Positions 26,034 through 38,523 are shown, numbered from the stretch's first letter. The stretch: 64,000 nt of DNA from JANQRZ01 sp965215165 (GCA_965215165.1 CBDCCX010000006.1:2170001-2234000), one strand, 5' to 3'. Notes: a model not told the origin generated them from the letters alone. Numbers and translations are program-made.

Positions 26034-27338
26034 TTAGATCACAGCTTCGGTACCGACCGTCCGCTCGCTGAGCGGGTAGCCGTTGCCATGAACGAGCGGG
26101 GCCGAGGCGGCGACCGCCAGGTCGTGGGCGCTGTGCGGCTCGTGCTCATGCCCGTGGTGCTCGTGCTCGGCCGTCGCCATGCCGATGAAGAGGGCGCTCA
26201 GGATCGTGAAGACGTAGGCCTGGATGAAGGCGACCAGCACCTCGAGGCCGTAGATGAAGACCGTCAGCGCGAAGCTCGGGACCGAGGTGCCCCAGCCGGC
26301 GGCGTCGCCGAAGAGCAGGCGGATCGCGAAGATGAGCCCGATCAGGTTGAGGATCACCAGGTGGCCCGCCAGCATGTTGGCGAAGAGCCGGATGGCGAGC
26401 GCGAACGGCTTGATGAACAGGCCGAGGAACTCGATCGGGACCATGATCGGCTTGACGAACCACGGGATGCCGGGCGGATTGAAGATGTGCATCCAGTAGT
26501 CCTTGGTCCCGGCGAACTGCGTCACGAAGAACGTGAAGAGCGCCAGCACGGCGGTCGTCGTGATGTTGGCCGTGGCCGTCGCGCCGAAGGGGACGAGCCC
26601 GAGCAGGTTGCAGGTGAGGATGAAGAAGAAGATCGTCAGCAGATACGGCAGGTATTTGTCGGCCTTGTCGCCGAGGTTGGGGCGGGCCACCTCGTCGCGG
26701 ATGTAGAGCACCAGGACTTCGAGCAGGTTCTGCTTAGTCCCGCGCGGGGCCTCGGTCCGGCCGATGCCCTGTTTGTACTTGCTCGCCATCGGGATGAAGA
26801 GGACGCAGAGGATCACGATCGCCAGGAGCGCGAAGAGCAGGTGCCGCGTGATCGAGAAGTCGACGAGCACCTCGCCCTCGGTGCGGGCCATGCCGGCGTG
26901 GAGGTACTCGTGCTGGTCGAAGACCTCCTGCATGACGGTCAGCTCGCTGGCCGACGGCTCGCCGGCTCCGAACTCGGCCGCGCCGTGCGCGCCGCCGTCC
27001 ACTTCGGCCGCCTCGCCGTGGAGGTCGTCCTCGGCGTGGACCTCGCCGTCGCCGTGCGCCTCGCCGTGCCCGCCGACCATCGCGTAGCGCCCGGAGCGCA
27101 GCGCGGCCTCGGTGCTGCTGAAGAACTCGAACCCCAGCCCGCCGTCGGCCTCGCGGACGAGGAAGAGGCGCGGCAGCTCGACGATGGCGAAGGGCGAGAA
27201 GTCGAGGTAGTTGCCGTCCAGCGTGTGCCCGACGGCGTCGAAGGATTCGGCCTCGCCCGCAGCGGTGGCCGGAGCGGCCGTGCTCGCCGCGAGCAGGGCG
27301 CTCCCCAACAGGAAGCGGAGCGTCGTCACTCGGAGCAT
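26034..27338 (-). CDS. atpB: F0 ATP synthase subunit a with extended His/Glu-rich N-terminus
   Basis: 434 residues from the ATG at 27338. A GTG at 27359 overlaps the previous stop and could be the true start. A signal-like segment (LRFLLGSALLAASTAAPATAA) and an extramembrane region of about 140 residues precede the usual five-helix core. That region includes a His/Glu/Asp stretch (GHGEAHGDGEVHAEDD). The proton half-channel arginine lies in FALAIRLFANMLAGH and the conserved C-terminal helix in EVLVAFIQAYVFTILSALFIGMA. The C-terminus is again His-rich (EHEHHGHEHEPHS). Long subunit a proteins are common in Bacteroidota. The His clusters at both ends could bind metal, but no function is established. 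Confidence 0.95.
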   Translation of the reverse strand: MLRVTTLRFLLGSALLAASTAAPATAAGEAESFDAVGHTLDGNYLDFSPFAIVELPRLFLVREADGGLGFEFFSSTEAALRSGRYAMVGGHGEAHGDGEVHAEDDLHGEAAEVDGGAHGAAEFGAGEPSASELTVMQEVFDQHEYLHAGMARTEGEVLVDFSITRHLLFALLAIVILCVLFIPMASKYKQGIGRTEAPRGTKQNLLEVLVLYIRDEVARPNLGDKADKYLPYLLTIFFFILTCNLLGLVPFGATATANITTTAVLALFTFFVTQFAGTKDYWMHIFNPPGIPWFVKPIMVPIEFLGLFIKPFALAIRLFANMLAGHLVILNLIGLIFAIRLLFGDAAGWGTSVPSFALTVFIYGLEVLVAFIQAYVFTILSALFIGMATAEHEHHGHEHEPHSAHDLAVAASAPLVHGNGYPLSERTVGTEAVI

Positions 27339-27355
27339 CGTCACGCGGTCGTTCG

Positions 27356-27685
27356 TCACAGCGACGTCTGGGGGAAGGAGGAGGGGCCGCGCGCGGTCCG
27401 CCGCTGGCTCCGGTAGATCAGCGCCGTCTCGACGGCGAGGCCGGCGGCCACGCTCGCCAGGAGGGCGCTGACGAAAGCCACGAGGTGGACGGGCACGGCA
27501 ACGACGATGGCCGCGACCAGCATGAGCGCTAGGCCGAGGCGTCCCAACAGGCCCATCAGAACGACCGAGTAGAACGCCTGGTCGGAGCGGCCCCGGACGA
27601 GCCGGTACAGCCCGTAGCTCGCCGCCGCATTCGCCAGCCCGATGCCGACGCCGAGCGCGAGACCGAGTGCGATATCTGGGGTCAT
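27356..27685 (-). CDS. AtpI-like small membrane protein at the head of the atp operon
   Basis: 109 residues with four hydrophobic segments (LGLALGVGIGLANAAASYGLY, VVLMGLLGRLGLALMLVAAIVVAV, LVAFVSALLASVAAGLAVETALI) and a basic tail. Position as the first gene before atpB, size and topology fit the ATP synthase protein I / AtpI family, a non-essential helper in assembly of the c-ring. Similarity is by context more than by motif. Its stop overlaps a possible GTG start of atpB. The 280-bp divergent gap upstream (27686-27965) shows no clear site that I could name. Confidence 0.7.
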   Translation of the reverse strand: MTPDIALGLALGVGIGLANAAASYGLYRLVRGRSDQAFYSVVLMGLLGRLGLALMLVAAIVVAVPVHLVAFVSALLASVAAGLAVETALIYRSQRRTARGPSSFPQTSL

Positions 27686-27965
27686 GACGGGGGGAGTGCG
27701 GCGGCGCAGGACGCTCCAGCAAGCAGGGCGGTGAGCGGGGCAGCAAAACTACGGGAGGGGGGTTTGGAGAGGCCGGGGAGAGGCGGTGAAATCCCGTGGA
27801 AGAGGCTTGGAGGGCGGACTACGGCAGAACGGATAGGCCCCGTCGCTGCCGAGTCTGCGCTGCCCCTCTCGTCTCGCTCCTCCGGCCTACCTTCCCGAGA
27901 TGCGCTCTTAGGGTTCGGCGTGCGCCCGACGATACTTCACCCTCCGCTCCCCTGCCTCTACCCGG

Positions 27966-32414
<4,449 letters not shown>

Positions 32415-32445
32415 TGGCCGCTGGTCTGTGACTAGGTCCGATCGT

Positions 32446-33285
32446 TCAGCCGGCGTGCGTCCGCAGGTCCTCGCGGCGGTGTTGCTGGCGGAGCTTGCGG
32501 AGGGCCTTCTCCTTGATCTGCCGGACCCGCTCGCGCGTCAGGTCGAACCGCTGCCCGATCTCCTCGAGCGTGAGCGCCTCCTCGCGGCCGATGCCGAAGT
32601 AGAGCCGCGTGATCTCCGCCTCGCGCACCGGCAGCGACGCCAGCACCCGCTCCACATCGAGCCGCACGCTCTCGTCGACGAGCACCTCGTCGGGCGAGAC
32701 CTCCGCGTCGCTCGGGATCACGTCGAGCAGCGAGTGGTCCTCCTCCTCGCGGAAGGGGGCGTCCACGGAGAGGTGACGCCCGGCGTGGCGGAGCGCGTCG
32801 CGGACCTTCTCGGGGTCGATCTGTAGCTCGGCCGCGAGCTCGTCGGTGTTCGGGTCGCGGTCGAAGCGCTGGGCGAGGAGGGCGCTGGCCTTGCGGATCT
32901 TCGAGAGCGTCCCGACGCGGTTGAGCGGCAGGCGGACCATCCGGCTCTGCTCGGCGAGCGCCTGGAGCACGGCCTGCCGAATCCACCACACGGCGTAGGA
33001 GATGAACTTGAACCCGCGCGTCTCGTCGAACCGCTGCGCCGCCTTCATCAGCCCGTAGTTGCCCTCGTTGATGAGGTCGGCGAGCGTCAGTCCCTGGCCC
33101 TGGTACTTCTTAGCGACCGTGACCACGAAGCGGAGGTTGGCGCGGACGAGCGTGTGCAGCGCCTGGTCGTCGCCCTCTTTGATTCGGCGGGCGAGCGCCA
33201 CTTCCTCGTCAGCCGTCAGGAGCGGGATGGTCCCGATCTCCTGCAGGTAGTGGTCCAGCATCCGCTGCTGGCGGGACGCGTACAT
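32446..33285 (-). CDS. RpoD-type sigma-70 factor, second copy
   Basis: 279 residues, the same length as the sigma factor at 20554 and clearly its paralogue (shared opening QQRMLDxYLxEI, identical QGQGLT segment, identical QRFDETRGFKFISYAVWWIRQ). Region 2.4, region 3.0 and the region 4.2 HTH (TLEEIGQRFDLTRERVRQIKEKAL) are intact. Region 3 and the acidic linker differ most. It is convergent with the hybrid kinase gene (stops 32414 and 32446) and divergent from folP. It is probably a group-2 or second group-1 sigma factor; its regulon is unknown. Confidence 0.93.
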   Translation of the reverse strand: MYASRQQRMLDHYLQEIGTIPLLTADEEVALARRIKEGDDQALHTLVRANLRFVVTVAKKYQGQGLTLADLINEGNYGLMKAAQRFDETRGFKFISYAVWWIRQAVLQALAEQSRMVRLPLNRVGTLSKIRKASALLAQRFDRDPNTDELAAELQIDPEKVRDALRHAGRHLSVDAPFREEEDHSLLDVIPSDAEVSPDEVLVDESVRLDVERVLASLPVREAEITRLYFGIGREEALTLEEIGQRFDLTRERVRQIKEKALRKLRQQHRREDLRTHAG

Positions 33286-33425
33286 GGCGGGGGCGCTTGC
33301 GCGAGAGAGGGCGAGTTAGACGGGCGAGCCGGGGCCTCGGGTTCCCCGCAGCCCGGGTGGCCCACCGCTCGGGGCTCCCTCGCGCCGCGCGCCCGTGCGT
33401 AGCTTTCGCCTCGTCCCCTGCTGCC

Positions 33426-34349
33426 ATGTCCCTGCCCGCCTCCGTGCCCACGCCCGATCCGTTCGTGCTCGACTGTCGGGGCCGCGCCCTCGACTGCCGG
33501 CCGGGCCGCGCGCACGTGATGGGAATCCTCAACGTGACGCCGGATTCGTTCTCCGACGGCGGCCGGTTTCTTGCCCCCGACGACGCCCTCCGCCGCGCCG
33601 AGGCGATGCTCGACGAGGGAGCTGTGCTGATCGACATTGGGGGCGAGTCGTCGCGCCCACGCGGGAGCGTCTACGGCGACGGGGCCGCGCCGGTCGCCGC
33701 CGACGAGGAGAAGCAGCGCGTGCTGCCGGTCGTCGAGGCCCTCGCGGCGCGGCTGCCCGAGGCGCTGCTGTCGGTGGACACCTACAAACCCGACGTTGCA
33801 GCGGCGGCGCTCGAGGCCGGCGCGCACGTCGTCAACGACATCTCCGGGCTGCGCCACGGCGACGGCACGGCGCGAGCGGCGGCGCGGGCGGGGGCCCCGC
33901 TTATCGTGATGCACGCGCTCGGCCGGCCCGGCGCGATGCCGCAGGCGCACCGCTACGACGACGTGCTCGCGGAGGTCACCGCCTCGCTCGCGGACTCCGT
34001 GCGGACGGCGGAGGCTACCGGGGTGCGCGACGTGCTGGTCGATCCCGGATTCGGGTTTGGGAAGTCGGTGCGGGACAACCTGCGGTTGCTCGGCGGGGTG
34101 GAGACGCTGCGCGGCCTCGGCCGGCCGGTGCTCGTCGGGGTCTCGCGCAAGAGCACCGTCGGGGCCGTGCTCGGGACCGAGGGCGTGCCGGTGCCCGTCG
34201 GCGCGCGCCTGTTCGGGACGCTCGGGATGACGGCGGCGGCCGTGCTCGGCGGGGCGTCCATCGTCCGCACCCACGACGTGCGCGAGACGGCCGAGATGCT
34301 CAGCGGGTTGATGGCGGTGGGCCAGGCCCGCCGGGAGGAGGTCCCGTGA
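33426..34349 (+). CDS. folP: Dihydropteroate synthase
   Basis: 307 residues from the ATG at 33426. Family motifs are complete: MGILNVTPDSFSDGG, DIGGESSRP, SVDTYKPDVA, VNDISGLRHGDG, DPGFGFGKSVRDNLRLL and GVSRKST. The enzyme joins p-aminobenzoate to the dihydropterin pyrophosphate in folate synthesis. The stop overlaps the GTG start of the diadenylate cyclase gene (GTGA at 34346-34349), so the two are translationally coupled. This pairing is common in Bacteroidota. Confidence 0.96.
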   Translation: MSLPASVPTPDPFVLDCRGRALDCRPGRAHVMGILNVTPDSFSDGGRFLAPDDALRRAEAMLDEGAVLIDIGGESSRPRGSVYGDGAAPVAADEEKQRVLPVVEALAARLPEALLSVDTYKPDVAAAALEAGAHVVNDISGLRHGDGTARAAARAGAPLIVMHALGRPGAMPQAHRYDDVLAEVTASLADSVRTAEATGVRDVLVDPGFGFGKSVRDNLRLLGGVETLRGLGRPVLVGVSRKSTVGAVLGTEGVPVPVGARLFGTLGMTAAAVLGGASIVRTHDVRETAEMLSGLMAVGQARREEVP

Positions 34350-35152
34350 CGCTCGCCCTGGAGATCGGCTTCGTCCCGTTCGAGTGGAAAGACGCGCTCG
34401 ACGTCGCCATCGTGGCGTTTCTCGTCTACCAGCTCTACCGGCTCATCCGGGGGACGATCGCGGTGCAGGTGTCGTTCCTGCTGCTCGGCCTCTACCTCGT
34501 CGACGTGGCCGTGCGGGCGGCGAGTCTGACGACGCTGCAGGCGCTCTTCGGCGCGGTCAGCGAAGTGTTCGTGATCGCGGTGATCATCCTGTTCCAGCCC
34601 GAGATCCGGCGGCTGCTGTTCATGTTCGGTCGCAACCCGCTGGTGCGGCGCTTCGTGGCGACGCCCGCGCGCGAGAAGGCCGTCGAGGAGATGGTGGCGG
34701 CCGTGCGCGAGATGTCCGAGAGCCGCATCGGCTCGCTGACCGTCTTCGCCCGGTCGTCGGGGCTGCGGAACTACATCGAGAGCGGCACGGCGATCAACGC
34801 GAACGTCGAGCGCGACCTGGTGACGAGCATCTTCTTTCCGAACTCGCCGCTGCACGATGGGGCCGTCATCATCGAGGACCAGAAGGTGGCGGCGGCGCGG
34901 TGCATCCTCCCGGTCTCGGACGCGCGCCGGCTGGACCCGCACCTCGGGCTGCGCCACCGCGCGGCCGTCGGCCTGACCGAGCGGACGGACGCCTTCGTGG
35001 TCGTGACGAGCGAGGAGACCGGCCGCATCTCGGTGGCCGAGGACGGCCAGATCGAGACCAACCTCTCGCCGGAGACGCTGCACGAGCGCCTCAGCGAAGC
35101 CCTGATGCACCGCCGCGCGGAGGACGCCGAGGACGAGTTCGCCCAGGCTTAG
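34346..35152 (+). CDS. cdaA: Membrane diadenylate cyclase (c-di-AMP synthase)
   Basis: 268 residues from a GTG. Three hydrophobic helices in the first 90 residues (IVAFLVYQLYRLI, FLLLGLYLVDVAV, VFVIAVIILFQPEI) anchor it. The DAC domain has the catalytic DGA in SPLHDGAVII and RHR in LGLRHRAAVGL, followed by SEETGRISVAEDGQ. It condenses two ATP to cyclic di-AMP, a regulator of potassium, osmotic balance and cell-wall metabolism. The stop is immediately followed by a MITE-like element, so the 3' end of its mRNA may have changed recently. Confidence 0.96.
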   Translation: MTLALEIGFVPFEWKDALDVAIVAFLVYQLYRLIRGTIAVQVSFLLLGLYLVDVAVRAASLTTLQALFGAVSEVFVIAVIILFQPEIRRLLFMFGRNPLVRRFVATPAREKAVEEMVAAVREMSESRIGSLTVFARSSGLRNYIESGTAINANVERDLVTSIFFPNSPLHDGAVIIEDQKVAAARCILPVSDARRLDPHLGLRHRAAVGLTERTDAFVVVTSEETGRISVAEDGQIETNLSPETLHERLSEALMHRRAEDAEDEFAQA

Positions 35153-35327
35153 AGACTGTTTGGGGGACAGGTCCGAAGATGAGCGGGAGCCGATGGAGCC
35201 GCTTCGCAAGGCGCACGAGGGACGCGTCCCGTAGGAGCCAGATGCCGTAGCATCGGGCGACGAGTGCAACGCAGCGAGCGGATCCAGCGGCCACGCGTAG
35301 CCCGAATTCGTTTCCCCAAACAGCCTC
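35152..35327. mobile_element. MITE-like element 1, directly after the cdaA stop
   Basis: About 176 bp with 14-bp terminal inverted repeats (GAGACTGTTTGGGG at the left, CCCCAAACAGCCTC at the right, one mismatch) and a TTA at each edge (35149-35151 and 35328-35330) that fits a 3-bp target-site duplication. There is no ORF inside. The TIR and TNA-type target are typical of non-autonomous derivatives of IS5-like elements; the partner transposase is not in this window. Confidence 0.75.
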
Positions 35328-35330
35328 TTA

Positions 35331-35506
35331 GAGTATGTCTATGAAGTCGGACACGGGCTGCAAGTGGCTGCGTCGCCCGGTCCCTTCGTGGCGCTGCATC
35401 GCCGTAGCGGACGCTACGGCTGCTCCGGGTCTCGACCCTTCGCGCGCCTCGGTCGCGGCTGACTCGCTCGCCTTCGCCTCGATCCTCCTCTTCATAGACA
35501 CACCCT
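35331..35506. mobile_element. MITE-like element 2, abutting element 1
   Basis: About 176 bp with terminal inverted repeats (GAGTATGTCTATGAAG at 35331 and its near-complement ending near 35506; 14 of 16 match). An inner hairpin, GCCGTAGCGG/ACGCTACGGC-like, lies around 35401-35420. There is no ORF. It is a different family from element 1 and immediately follows it. The downstream 35507-35582 stretch is purine-rich spacer before the 8-bp repeat array. Confidence 0.65.
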
Positions 35507-35582
35507 GAGGGCTAGAGGAAGGAGGAAAGGGAGAACCCGAAAAAGGAGGCGCAACGGTCTCGGTATCTTTCTCAGCTTTCCT

Positions 35583-35678
35583 CCCACTCTCCCACTCTCC
35601 CACTCTCCCACTCTCCCACTCTCCCACTCTCCCACTCTCCCACTCTCCCACTCTCCCACTCTCCCACTCTCCCACTCT
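35583..35678. repeat. Tandem array, 12 copies of an 8-bp unit (CCCACTCT) before pcm
   Basis: Twelve exact copies (96 bp) ending four bases before the pcm ATG at 35683. The unit is not divisible by three but the array is in the untranslated leader. All bases are C, T or A on the coding strand. Copy number changes by slipped-strand pairing would move the promoter relative to the start codon. Confidence 0.95.
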
Positions 35679-35682
35679 CCCG

Positions 35683-36354
35683 ATGGCCCGCCCCTCCTAC
35701 GACCGTCAGCGCCGCGCGCTCGTTGCGCTCCTGCGCGAGAAGGGCATCTCGGACGAGCGCGTGCTCGCCGCCGTGGGGTCGGTGCCGCGGCACGAGTTCA
35801 TGGAGCCGGCGCTGCGGCACCGCGCCTACCAGGACGAGGCCCTGCCGATCGGCCTGAAGCAAACCATCTCGCAGCCGTTCACCGTCGCCTACCAGACGAG
35901 CCTGCTAGACGTGTCCGAGGGCGACCGGGTGCTCGAGGTCGGGACCGGCAGCGGCTACCAGGCCGCGATCCTCTGCGAGCTGGGCGTGCGCGTGCTGTCG
36001 GTCGAGCGGCACGAGGCGCTACTGGAGCGGACGCGCGCCCTCCTCGACCGGCTCGGCTACCGCGTCCTGGCCCGCCACGGCGACGGGACCCTCGGCTGGA
36101 GCGGCTCGGCCCCGTTCGACGGCATCGTGGTGACGGCCGGCGGCACTGCCGTCCCCGACCCGCTGCTGGAGCAGCTCCGCTTGCCCGAGGGCGCGCGGCG
36201 CGGCGGCCGGCTCGTGATCCCCATCGGCGAGGCGGACAAGCAGACCATGTTCCGCTTCACCCGCACCGGGCCGGAGGCGTTCGAGCGCGAGAAGCTGCTC
36301 GACTGCCGCTTCGTCCCGCTCGTCGCCGAGAGCGGGCGGACAGCTGGAGAATAG
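35683..36354 (+). CDS. pcm: Protein-L-isoaspartate O-methyltransferase
   Basis: 223 residues. Motifs HEFMEPALRHRAYQDEALPIGLKQTISQPFTVAYQTSLLD (substrate region), VLEVGTGSGYQAAILCELG (SAM-binding GxGxG) and LVIPIG are all present, so it should be active. It methylates isoaspartyl residues in damaged proteins. The start codon lies right after the 8-bp repeat array and no Shine-Dalgarno sequence is evident. The next gene begins 84 bp later, after a spacer with GAGAATA-type repeats at 36351-36375. Confidence 0.95.
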   Translation: MARPSYDRQRRALVALLREKGISDERVLAAVGSVPRHEFMEPALRHRAYQDEALPIGLKQTISQPFTVAYQTSLLDVSEGDRVLEVGTGSGYQAAILCELGVRVLSVERHEALLERTRALLDRLGYRVLARHGDGTLGWSGSAPFDGIVVTAGGTAVPDPLLEQLRLPEGARRGGRLVIPIGEADKQTMFRFTRTGPEAFEREKLLDCRFVPLVAESGRTAGE

Positions 36355-36438
36355 AGAATAGAAGATCGAGAATGGAGGACAGCCGGTTCCGGGGCGCGTG
36401 AATCGCTATCCTCCCTCTTCCATCCTCCCTCCCCCTCT

Positions 36439-37425
36439 ATGCTCTCCCCGCCCCGGCGTACGCGCACGCCCTTCGTCCACTTTGCCCAGGGCCTGCTGAT
36501 GGGGTCGGCCGACATCATCCCCGGCGTGAGCGGCGGCACGATGGCGCTGATCGTCGGGGTCTACCGGAACCTGATCGACGCCATCGGCGAGGCGGTGACG
36601 GCGGTGCTGCTCGTCGTGCGCGGGCGGTGGCGCGAGGCGTGGGCGGCGGTGCGAGCGCTGGAGTGGGGCCTGCTGCTCCCGCTGGCCGGCGGCATCCTCG
36701 TGGCGATCGGGATCGGGTCCCTCTTCATCCCCGAGCTGCTGACGCGCTACCCGGTGGCCTGCCGCGCGCTCTTCTTCGGCCTGGTCGCCGGGTCGCTGGC
36801 GATCCCGTGGCGCGAGCGGCACGCCCACCGCGCATGGCACTACGCCGTCGCGGCGGGTGCCGCGCTCGTCGCCTTCGTGCTCGTTGGCCTGCCGCGCAGC
36901 CCGGACCTGGCGGACCCCTCGGCGCTCCGCATCGGCCTGACGGCCGCGGTGGCGATCAACGCGATGATCCTGCCCGGCGTGAGTGGGGCGTTCCTGCTCG
37001 AAGTGTTCGGGCTCTACCGACCGACGCTGGAGGCCCTCCGGAGCCTCGACCTGGCCTACGTCGCCATCTTCGGGCTGGGCGCGGCGCTCGGCCTCGGCGC
37101 GGCGGCGAAGGGTCTGAGTTGGCTCCTCGACCGGCACCACGACCTCACGATGGCGGTCTTGGTGGGTTTGCTGACCGGCTCGCTGCGGGCGCTCTGGCCG
37201 TGGGTCGGGACCGTTGAGCACGCACACTCGGACGGCACGGTCGAAGCCGTCCCGGATCCGTCGGTGCTGCTCGCGCCGGGGGCGGAGTGGCCCCTCGCCC
37301 TTGCGCTCGCGCTCGGCGGGTTCGCCTTCGTGACGGCGCTCGCCTGGGTCGGCCGCCGCCGCCTCGCCGCCGCCGACGAGGTGCTGGCCGAGGAGCACGA
37401 GGAGATCGAAGCCCGCCTCGAATAG
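36439..37425 (+). CDS. DUF368 family membrane protein (PopT-type undecaprenyl phosphate translocase)
   Basis: 328 residues with about eight to nine membrane helices. The family signature HFAQGLLMGSADIIPGVSGGTMAL and the second GVSG (INAMILPGVSGAFLLEVFGLY) are intact. DUF368 proteins were identified as translocases that return undecaprenyl phosphate, the lipid carrier of cell-wall sugars, across the membrane. An acidic insert (EHAHSDGTVEAVPDPS) lies near residue 260. It ends 7 bp before the convergent EutN gene. Role assignment is by family, not by test. Confidence 0.85.
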   Translation: MLSPPRRTRTPFVHFAQGLLMGSADIIPGVSGGTMALIVGVYRNLIDAIGEAVTAVLLVVRGRWREAWAAVRALEWGLLLPLAGGILVAIGIGSLFIPELLTRYPVACRALFFGLVAGSLAIPWRERHAHRAWHYAVAAGAALVAFVLVGLPRSPDLADPSALRIGLTAAVAINAMILPGVSGAFLLEVFGLYRPTLEALRSLDLAYVAIFGLGAALGLGAAAKGLSWLLDRHHDLTMAVLVGLLTGSLRALWPWVGTVEHAHSDGTVEAVPDPSVLLAPGAEWPLALALALGGFAFVTALAWVGRRRLAAADEVLAEEHEEIEARLE

Positions 37426-37432
37426 GCCGCGC

Positions 37433-37708
37433 CTAGCCCGGCCGGTGGACCTCGTCCACGACGCCGACGATGGTGGCGTCGGTCGCCGTGAGATCATTGG
37501 GGGGACGGAACGGGATGGCGGCCTCGGCGCTCGTGACGTAAATCACGGTGTCGCCCGGCCCAGCATCAACGGTGTCGAGGCTGACGAGGGGGCCGCCCTT
37601 CGGGGAGCCGTCGAAGTGCAGCGGCTGGACGACGAGCATCCGCTTGCCCTCGAGCGACGGGTCCTTGCGCGTCGCCCACACGCTTCCGATGACGTGGCCG
37701 AGGTTCAC
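37433..37708 (-). CDS. EutN/CcmL family microcompartment vertex protein, second of pair
   Basis: 91 residues from a GTG that overlaps the previous stop (GTGA at 37705-37708). The pattern xLGHVIGSVWATRKDPSLEGKRMLVVQPL, VDAGPGDTVIYVTSAEAA and the C-terminal TIVGVVDEV match the EutN/CcmL/CsoS4 OB-fold. These proteins form pentamers capping bacterial microcompartments. It has a proline-rich insert (PFRPPNDLTATD) absent from its partner. No BMC-H or BMC-T shell gene is nearby. Confidence 0.9.
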   Translation of the reverse strand: MNLGHVIGSVWATRKDPSLEGKRMLVVQPLHFDGSPKGGPLVSLDTVDAGPGDTVIYVTSAEAAIPFRPPNDLTATDATIVGVVDEVHRPG

Positions 37709-37998
37709 GTGCCCAGCGCCACCACCGCGTCTTCGTCCACGTCGAGCCGGTCGACGATCGCCATGATGACCGCGTCGACGGGCTTGCCGGCCGTCAGCGC
37801 GGTCTGCCGCCCGCTGGAGCCCTGCGCCACGAGCACGATCTCGCCGACGCCCGCCCCGACCGAGTCCACGGCGACGACGAAGCTCGCCTGGTCCTCCAGG
37901 TCCAGCCCGACCTCGCGGACGAGTTGGAACGTCATGCCGACGGTCTGCTCGTCCTTGCGCGTGGCCCACACGGTGCCGATGACTTTGCCGAGGAGCAT
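37705..37998 (-). CDS. EutN/CcmL family microcompartment vertex protein, first of pair
   Basis: 97 residues. MLLGKVIGTVWATRKDEQTVGMTFQLV, VDSVGAGVGEIVLVAQGSSGRQT and PVDAVIMAIVDRLDV are the characteristic EutN/CcmL strands. Its stop overlaps the GTG start of the second EutN gene. The pair is a likely two-gene operon, convergent with the DUF368 gene, and 66 bp downstream of the thioesterase gene in the same orientation. It is probably a structural pentamer whose shell partners lie elsewhere in the genome. Confidence 0.92.
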   Translation of the reverse strand: MLLGKVIGTVWATRKDEQTVGMTFQLVREVGLDLEDQASFVVAVDSVGAGVGEIVLVAQGSSGRQTALTAGKPVDAVIMAIVDRLDVDEDAVVALGT

Positions 37999-38064
37999 GG
38001 GTACGGGCAGTGAGAAACCGAGGGCGAGAGGCGAACGAACCGAGTCCCCAAAGCTACACCCGTC

Positions 38065-38460
38065 TCACCGTTCGTCGGCCGGGACGAGGGCGAGAGTGCA
38101 GCGGCTGACGCAGACGAGCCGGCCGTCGGCGTCGGCGATGCGGACCTGCCAGACCTGGGTGGTGCGGCCGGCGTGGAGGCGCTCGCCGACGGCGCGCAGC
38201 GTGCCGGCCTGCACCGGGCGGAGGTGGTTGGCGTTGATCTCGAGCCCGAACGCCACCTTCTCGGGCAGGCTCGACGCCGTCGCCCCGACGCTCGCCACCG
38301 TCTCGGCGAGCACGACGCTCGCGCCGCCGTGGAGGTAGCCGAGCGGCTGGTGGTGCTCCGGCGTCACCGGCATCGTGGCGACGGCGCGCTCGTCCCCGAC
38401 CTCTTCGAAGACGATCCCGAGGCGCTCGGCGAGGCCGGCGGTGGGGTTGGACAGAGGCAT
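38065..38460 (-). CDS. Hotdog-fold thioesterase (PaaI/MenI-like)
   Basis: 131 residues from the ATG at 38460 (MPLSNPTAGLAERLG). The hotdog core with HQPLGYLHGGASVVLAETVAS is typical of PaaI/YdiI thioesterases, whose catalytic acid is the Glu in LAETVAS. It probably hydrolyses an aromatic or acyl-CoA, such as 1,4-dihydroxy-2-naphthoyl-CoA in menaquinone synthesis. The same frame stays open through the upstream 9-bp array (encoding a Arg-Glu-Trp repeat). I do not include that part because the hotdog domain starts at 38460. Confidence 0.88.
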   Translation of the reverse strand: MPLSNPTAGLAERLGIVFEEVGDERAVATMPVTPEHHQPLGYLHGGASVVLAETVASVGATASSLPEKVAFGLEINANHLRPVQAGTLRAVGERLHAGRTTQVWQVRIADADGRLVCVSRCTLALVPADER

Positions 38461-38523
38461 GGCCGAGAGGACAGAGAGCAGAGAGCAGAAGGTAACGGCG
38501 GGGCTACCTTGCTGGGTTTTATT

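Noticed and set aside
36355..36438. Third short-repeat array between pcm and the DUF368 gene
   Set aside because: The GAGAATA units are few and degenerate, so I record them only as a loose repeat.
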